Source: an uncultured Clostridia bacterium
GTDB lineage: Bacteria > Bacillota > Clostridia > Lachnospirales > Lachnospiraceae
Assembly (NCBI GenBank): GCA_947304065.1
Contig: CAMZAI010000122.1
Location: 1-8,468 of the forward strand
Direction of reading: 5' to 3'
DNA: 8,468 nt
Positions 5,388-8,468 of this stretch are shown piece by piece. Below the pieces are notes generated by a model, which saw only the letters and a program-made list of their open reading frames with translations, did not search any database and had not been told where the DNA came from. Made by a program: the position numbers and the translations under genes. The stretch's first letter is position 1. Each line of letters begins with the position of its first letter.

Positions 5388-6632
5388 TTACTCCGCATAC
5401 AGCTTCAGTATCTCGGCCTGCGCGTCCGGATACAGATCCGCGTTGTGGACCTGCTCGATCTCGAAGCTTCCGTCACCTTTGAAATAATATCTGGTAAACC
5501 CGCGGATCAGTTTAGTGTCCCGCTTCGTGGTGACCATATTGTAACTCGAATAGCCAGAAGGCACATTGTAGGACAGGATCACGCCTTTGTAGCTCAGGAC
5601 AAAATCGTTGACGTGGTCGTGGCCGCAGACGAACAGATCGGTCGAGCCGGCATCGAGGATCGCGTCAAAGAAATGACTGTTGTGGCCCGAGCAGCAGATC
5701 GTCTCGCGGCGCTGGCCCATGATCATATAGTCGCCGTTCTCATTCTTCACGTTATAGACAGGCACATCCATCGTGGGCTCGGTCTCTCCGGTCAGCTCAT
5801 TGTATGCGATAGTGTACTCGGGCAGCGCGATGTGGTCGAATACCGTCGACTTGATCTGCCTGCCCTCCGCGGCGTTGATCGCGGCTACGGTCTCCGAGTA
5901 CCACTTGATCTGGCTGTCCTTTACGTAGTCGTAATCGTTGTGATCCTTGTCGTCAAATTCCGCGTCGTACTTTATCATGTCCTCTTCGGTCATGTACGCG
6001 CCGCCGTCGATAAAGTAGAGCGAACGTGTCACGCCCTTCGAATTCGCAAGGTTAATGACGTGATTGCCGGAACCCCAGACCTTCTCGCCGTCAGCGGTGC
6101 GCTTCGTCCCCGCTTCGATCAGGCAATGATCGTAGGATGCGAATACCCTCACCATGTAGGGTCGTGTATCGCTCCAGAAATTGTCTCCCTCATGGTTTCC
6201 GAGCACGAGATCCCAGTAGACGCCCAGCTTCTCCATCACGCGGGCGAGCTGCCTGACTCTGCGCCAGTTGAGGCCGCCGGTGATATTGTCGCCGACAAAG
6301 ACTACCAGATCGGGCTTCTCATTCACGACATTCCTGATGATGTACTCCATCGTCACGTCGCTCTTCTGTTTCTTCATGTCCAGGTGCGTATCGGTAAATC
6401 CGATGACCTTGAAATCCGCATCGAGGATATTGCCTGCGGAGTCCTTCTTCACCAACGTTTTTACGCCGTTCCGCTCCTCAACGAAGACATTGTAATCTGG
6501 ATTCTTCACGAGCAGCGACTTGTCGATAGTCTGCACGGGAGGCATGATCCACTGTACATATACCGCCGCGATGATCATCGCGCAAAGTAAGAATACAAGA
6601 ACTCCGATAAGTATCTTTTTCTTTTTTGTCAT
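5388..6632 (-). CDS. Membrane-anchored calcineurin-like metallophosphoesterase
   Basis: Predicted two-metal phosphoesterase of 414 residues, resembling the DCR2/purple-acid-phosphatase-like branch. The N-terminus is basic (TKKKK) followed by one hydrophobic segment at about 7-28, so the enzyme is probably tethered with its catalytic domain outside the cell; an uncleaved signal anchor is more likely than a signal peptide. Metal-ligand motifs appear in order: DTHLD (D81, H83), VFVGDN (D115), LGNHE (N146, H147), FDHIALPEY (H267) and CGHDH (H338, H340). All expected ligands are present, so it should be active on a phosphomono- or diester, but the substrate is unknown. The ATG at 6632 overlaps the TGA of the upstream gene as ATGA, indicating translational coupling; a purine-rich AAGGGGG element lies upstream. 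An insertion between the GNHE motif and H267 (about 120 residues) is rich in Asp and Tyr. A terminator-like hairpin follows in the gap to the next gene. Confidence 0.93.
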   Translation of the reverse strand: MTKKKKILIGVLVFLLCAMIIAAVYVQWIMPPVQTIDKSLLVKNPDYNVFVEERNGVKTLVKKDSAGNILDADFKVIGFTDTHLDMKKQKSDVTMEYIIRNVVNEKPDLVVFVGDNITGGLNWRRVRQLARVMEKLGVYWDLVLGNHEGDNFWSDTRPYMVRVFASYDHCLIEAGTKRTADGEKVWGSGNHVINLANSKGVTRSLYFIDGGAYMTEEDMIKYDAEFDDKDHNDYDYVKDSQIKWYSETVAAINAAEGRQIKSTVFDHIALPEYTIAYNELTGETEPTMDVPVYNVKNENGDYMIMGQRRETICCSGHNSHFFDAILDAGSTDLFVCGHDHVNDFVLSYKGVILSYNVPSGYSSYNMVTTKRDTKLIRGFTRYYFKGDGSFEIEQVHNADLYPDAQAEILKLYAE

Positions 6633-8467
6633 ATTCTGCCCCCTTCCGCCGGCCGCTTGAAATCAGGCACAAATTCCTTGCCTCCGACCGTAAATGCTCC
6701 GCCGTATTCCAGACTGCAATCGTACAGGCTGTATGAGACGGCTTTTTTCTCACTTGAAAATACCAACTGCCTCTCGCTCATCTGCTTCTTAAAATCTTCA
6801 AAGCTCAATGTATCGTCGACCTCAAACACATAGTAATGAGGTCCTTTCGCCCTGTTGATCAGGTCGTATTCCCCGCCGAAATACCCTTCGGGGACCTTTT
6901 CGTCCTGATACATCGCGACATCCTTTTCCAGGCTTTCGACCGGTGAGACGAAATCCGCTCCGGGATTGGTCCTTACGCACACATTCACATTTCCGGTCCT
7001 TCCGAGGAAGATCCCCTCGTCCGCCCTGTCCAGATCGGTCTCATCAAACAGCCTCACCGGGAAGAACAGATGCGTATACTTAAACTTCCTGTCCGCGCGG
7101 CCCATGTCGAAAATGCAGGCCGCGAAGTTCCTGTAAGCTGCGGCTCGCGGCGCTATCCCGCTTCCGATCCAGTATCCGGGTGAGCCCTTCTTGCCGCATT
7201 CGGAATAAGGATTCGTAACGCACAGGCTGATCTTGTAAGAAAGGTTCACCGCCAGGACATTCTGCTGGAAGAGCACCTGCCCCACGCGGTAGTCAAAAGC
7301 GGCCGAAACCGAATAATCACGCCGCAGGTAGGTATATACCCTGCCCTTTTCCATCGCGGCTCCGTCAAAGCCCGAAGGCACGCACCGCTTCATGAGTTTC
7401 AAGAGTCCTGTCCGGTAAAGGAACGGTTTCGCAAAAGGCTTGAGAGGTTTTAACATCCCATTGTCCACAAGCCCCGTTTCATGCATGTAACGCAGGCTGT
7501 GGTCTATTACCCTGTAGTCCGAGATCGCTCCTGCTTTGAAGGCGAACTTCACATTTTTCCGGGAATACTTCGCAAGTCCCTCTTTCCCGTACTCGTCAAT
7601 GTCCACGCCCTGCATAAATGCGATCTCGCGGTCTTCCTTGTCGGGCAGTGCGAGCCATTCTTTAGGTATCGTAAATACGGGCGAGCCGTCCTTGTTCTTC
7701 GCCTTAAGCAGAAGGATCATGCAGCCCTCTTTCTCCTTGAACTTCTGCACCGTCTCGCCGCGCATGGCCATCGTCTGCGGCTCGATATAACTGCCGATGT
7801 CCGAAGAAATCTTATTGTCGGCGTAAGCGCGTCCGCAGGCGGGATTGTACACATAGCCTCCGCTGTAAAAGGTCTGTGAGAGAATGTCGTAGCACATCAT
7901 CAGCAGGGCTTTGCGCGCGAGCTCTTTGATCGTTTCCGTCTCGACGAACTGCACGAGATTCGCGAGCCCCGCCATGGTCTCGGAATAATAATTGTTGCTG
8001 CCCCACTCCGAGAAACCGTATTTAAGAATTTCCGAAAGACCCGCGATCAATTCCTTCGCCGCATGCAGGTTATGATAGGCGTAGCCCTTTCCGTCCGCAA
8101 ATATCGCATCGGGAAACAGCTGCGCGAGCAGATACTCGGTGCCCGCCGCATAAAGCCTGTGGTTCTCGGTCCAGGTACACATGTTGTGCCCGCCGCAGTC
8201 CTCGTAAGGGAAATCAAGCAGCGCCTGCGCGATCTCGTCGTACAGATCGCGCGGAATGCAGTCCCCGAACGAATACAGGATCCTGATGAGATACGCCGCA
8301 CGGAAATCGGCGCAGTCCTTCCTTGCCTGCACATAGTCAAGGAGTCTTGCGGCCAGTTCCCTGATGCTCGTCTCATCGGTCCCGCCCTGCGCAAGGAACT
8401 CGAGCAGGTTGGAGGCCTTGAGGCCGTTCGCGCTCTCGTAGCGGTATGATGCGCTCCTGTCTTTCAT
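6629..8467 (-). CDS. Large heparinase/lyase-like alpha/alpha-toroid protein of unknown function, possibly 5'-truncated
   Basis: 612 codons are visible from an ATG at 8467, one base from the window edge, so the real start may lie outside; no RBS can be judged. The N-terminal ~230 residues look like an alpha/alpha-toroid, with the signature series DCADFRAAYLIRILY (51-65), MCTWTENHR (96-104; W99, E101, N102, H103), QLFPDAIF (116-123), GFSEWGSNNYY (151-161) and CGRAYADN (211-218). I recognise this set from uncharacterised proteins related to heparinase II/III-like and other polysaccharide lyases, but no enzyme activity is established here. The C-terminal half (from about 300) appears beta-rich with many aromatic residues, as in the beta-sandwich domains of such lyases. 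No signal peptide is seen from this start, so the protein would be cytosolic unless the true start is upstream. It is coupled by ATGA to the phosphoesterase gene. A carbohydrate-active role is inference only. Confidence 0.82.
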   Translation of the reverse strand: MKDRSASYRYESANGLKASNLLEFLAQGGTDETSIRELAARLLDYVQARKDCADFRAAYLIRILYSFGDCIPRDLYDEIAQALLDFPYEDCGGHNMCTWTENHRLYAAGTEYLLAQLFPDAIFADGKGYAYHNLHAAKELIAGLSEILKYGFSEWGSNNYYSETMAGLANLVQFVETETIKELARKALLMMCYDILSQTFYSGGYVYNPACGRAYADNKISSDIGSYIEPQTMAMRGETVQKFKEKEGCMILLLKAKNKDGSPVFTIPKEWLALPDKEDREIAFMQGVDIDEYGKEGLAKYSRKNVKFAFKAGAISDYRVIDHSLRYMHETGLVDNGMLKPLKPFAKPFLYRTGLLKLMKRCVPSGFDGAAMEKGRVYTYLRRDYSVSAAFDYRVGQVLFQQNVLAVNLSYKISLCVTNPYSECGKKGSPGYWIGSGIAPRAAAYRNFAACIFDMGRADRKFKYTHLFFPVRLFDETDLDRADEGIFLGRTGNVNVCVRTNPGADFVSPVESLEKDVAMYQDEKVPEGYFGGEYDLINRAKGPHYYVFEVDDTLSFEDFKKQMSERQLVFSSEKKAVSYSLYDCSLEYGGAFTVGGKEFVPDFKRPAEGGRI

Positions 8468-8468
8468 C

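Noticed and set aside
5445..6590. 381-codon open frame on the plus strand opposite the phosphoesterase gene
   Set aside because: The minus-strand frame has all metallophosphoesterase motifs; the plus frame gives a protein rich in His/Val/Asp with no recognisable family and is a mirror of codon use on the true strand.
1..8468. Defence island, prophage, CRISPR or insertion sequence
   Set aside because: No transposase, integrase, repeat array, nuclease, or toxin-antitoxin pair is seen. The deoxyribosyltransferase-like fold is distantly related to TIR domains, but its neighbours are not defence genes.

Overview
The window looks like ordinary chromosome from an anaerobic Firmicute of the class Clostridia, probably Lachnospiraceae or a close relative. 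This is inferred from the protein families present (TrmH/SpoU methyltransferase, NimA-like flavin split-barrel protein, secreted Big2-transglutaminase protein, DCR2-like membrane phosphoesterase), purine-rich AGGAGG-type ribosome binding sites, extended -10 promoters and roughly balanced GC content. No RNA genes, CRISPR array, insertion sequence or attachment site was seen. Coding density is high, and no gene-free stretch exceeds about 200 bases.

Left part (1-2300). A SAM-dependent methyltransferase gene leaves the window on the minus strand. It is divergent from a plus-strand SPOUT (TrmH-type) RNA methyltransferase. The ~200 bp between them carries back-to-back promoter elements, a 7-bp inverted repeat overlapping both, and nested inverted repeats in the minus-strand leader. 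Next comes a small single-gene unit for a flavin-binding split-barrel protein, with its own extended -10 promoter and a clear rho-independent terminator (2268-2298). Both plus-strand promoters contain nearly the same 14-mer, TTTATGCTAwAATC.

Right part (2351-8468), all minus strand, read from high to low coordinates: (1) a large protein resembling alpha/alpha-toroid heparinase/lyase-like proteins; (2) a membrane-anchored calcineurin-like phosphoesterase, overlapping gene 1 by ATGA; then a 149-bp gap with a weak promoter candidate and a terminator-like hairpin next to the next RBS; (3) a secreted Big2 plus transglutaminase-like protein with a TTG start; (4) a nucleoside 2-deoxyribosyltransferase-like protein; (5) an integral-membrane acyltransferase-3 family protein. 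Genes 3-5 have gaps of 21 and 32 bp and look like one operon. Genes 1, 2, 3 and 5 suggest cell-surface or polysaccharide work; gene 4 is a cytosolic nucleoside enzyme with no obvious link.

I do not see convincing evidence of a new defence or mobile system. The points most worth a second look are the divergent regulatory region at 657-854, the hairpin in front of the transglutaminase gene, the uncharacterised toroid-phosphoesterase pair, and altered family-signature residues in the deoxyribosyltransferase-like and acyltransferase proteins.
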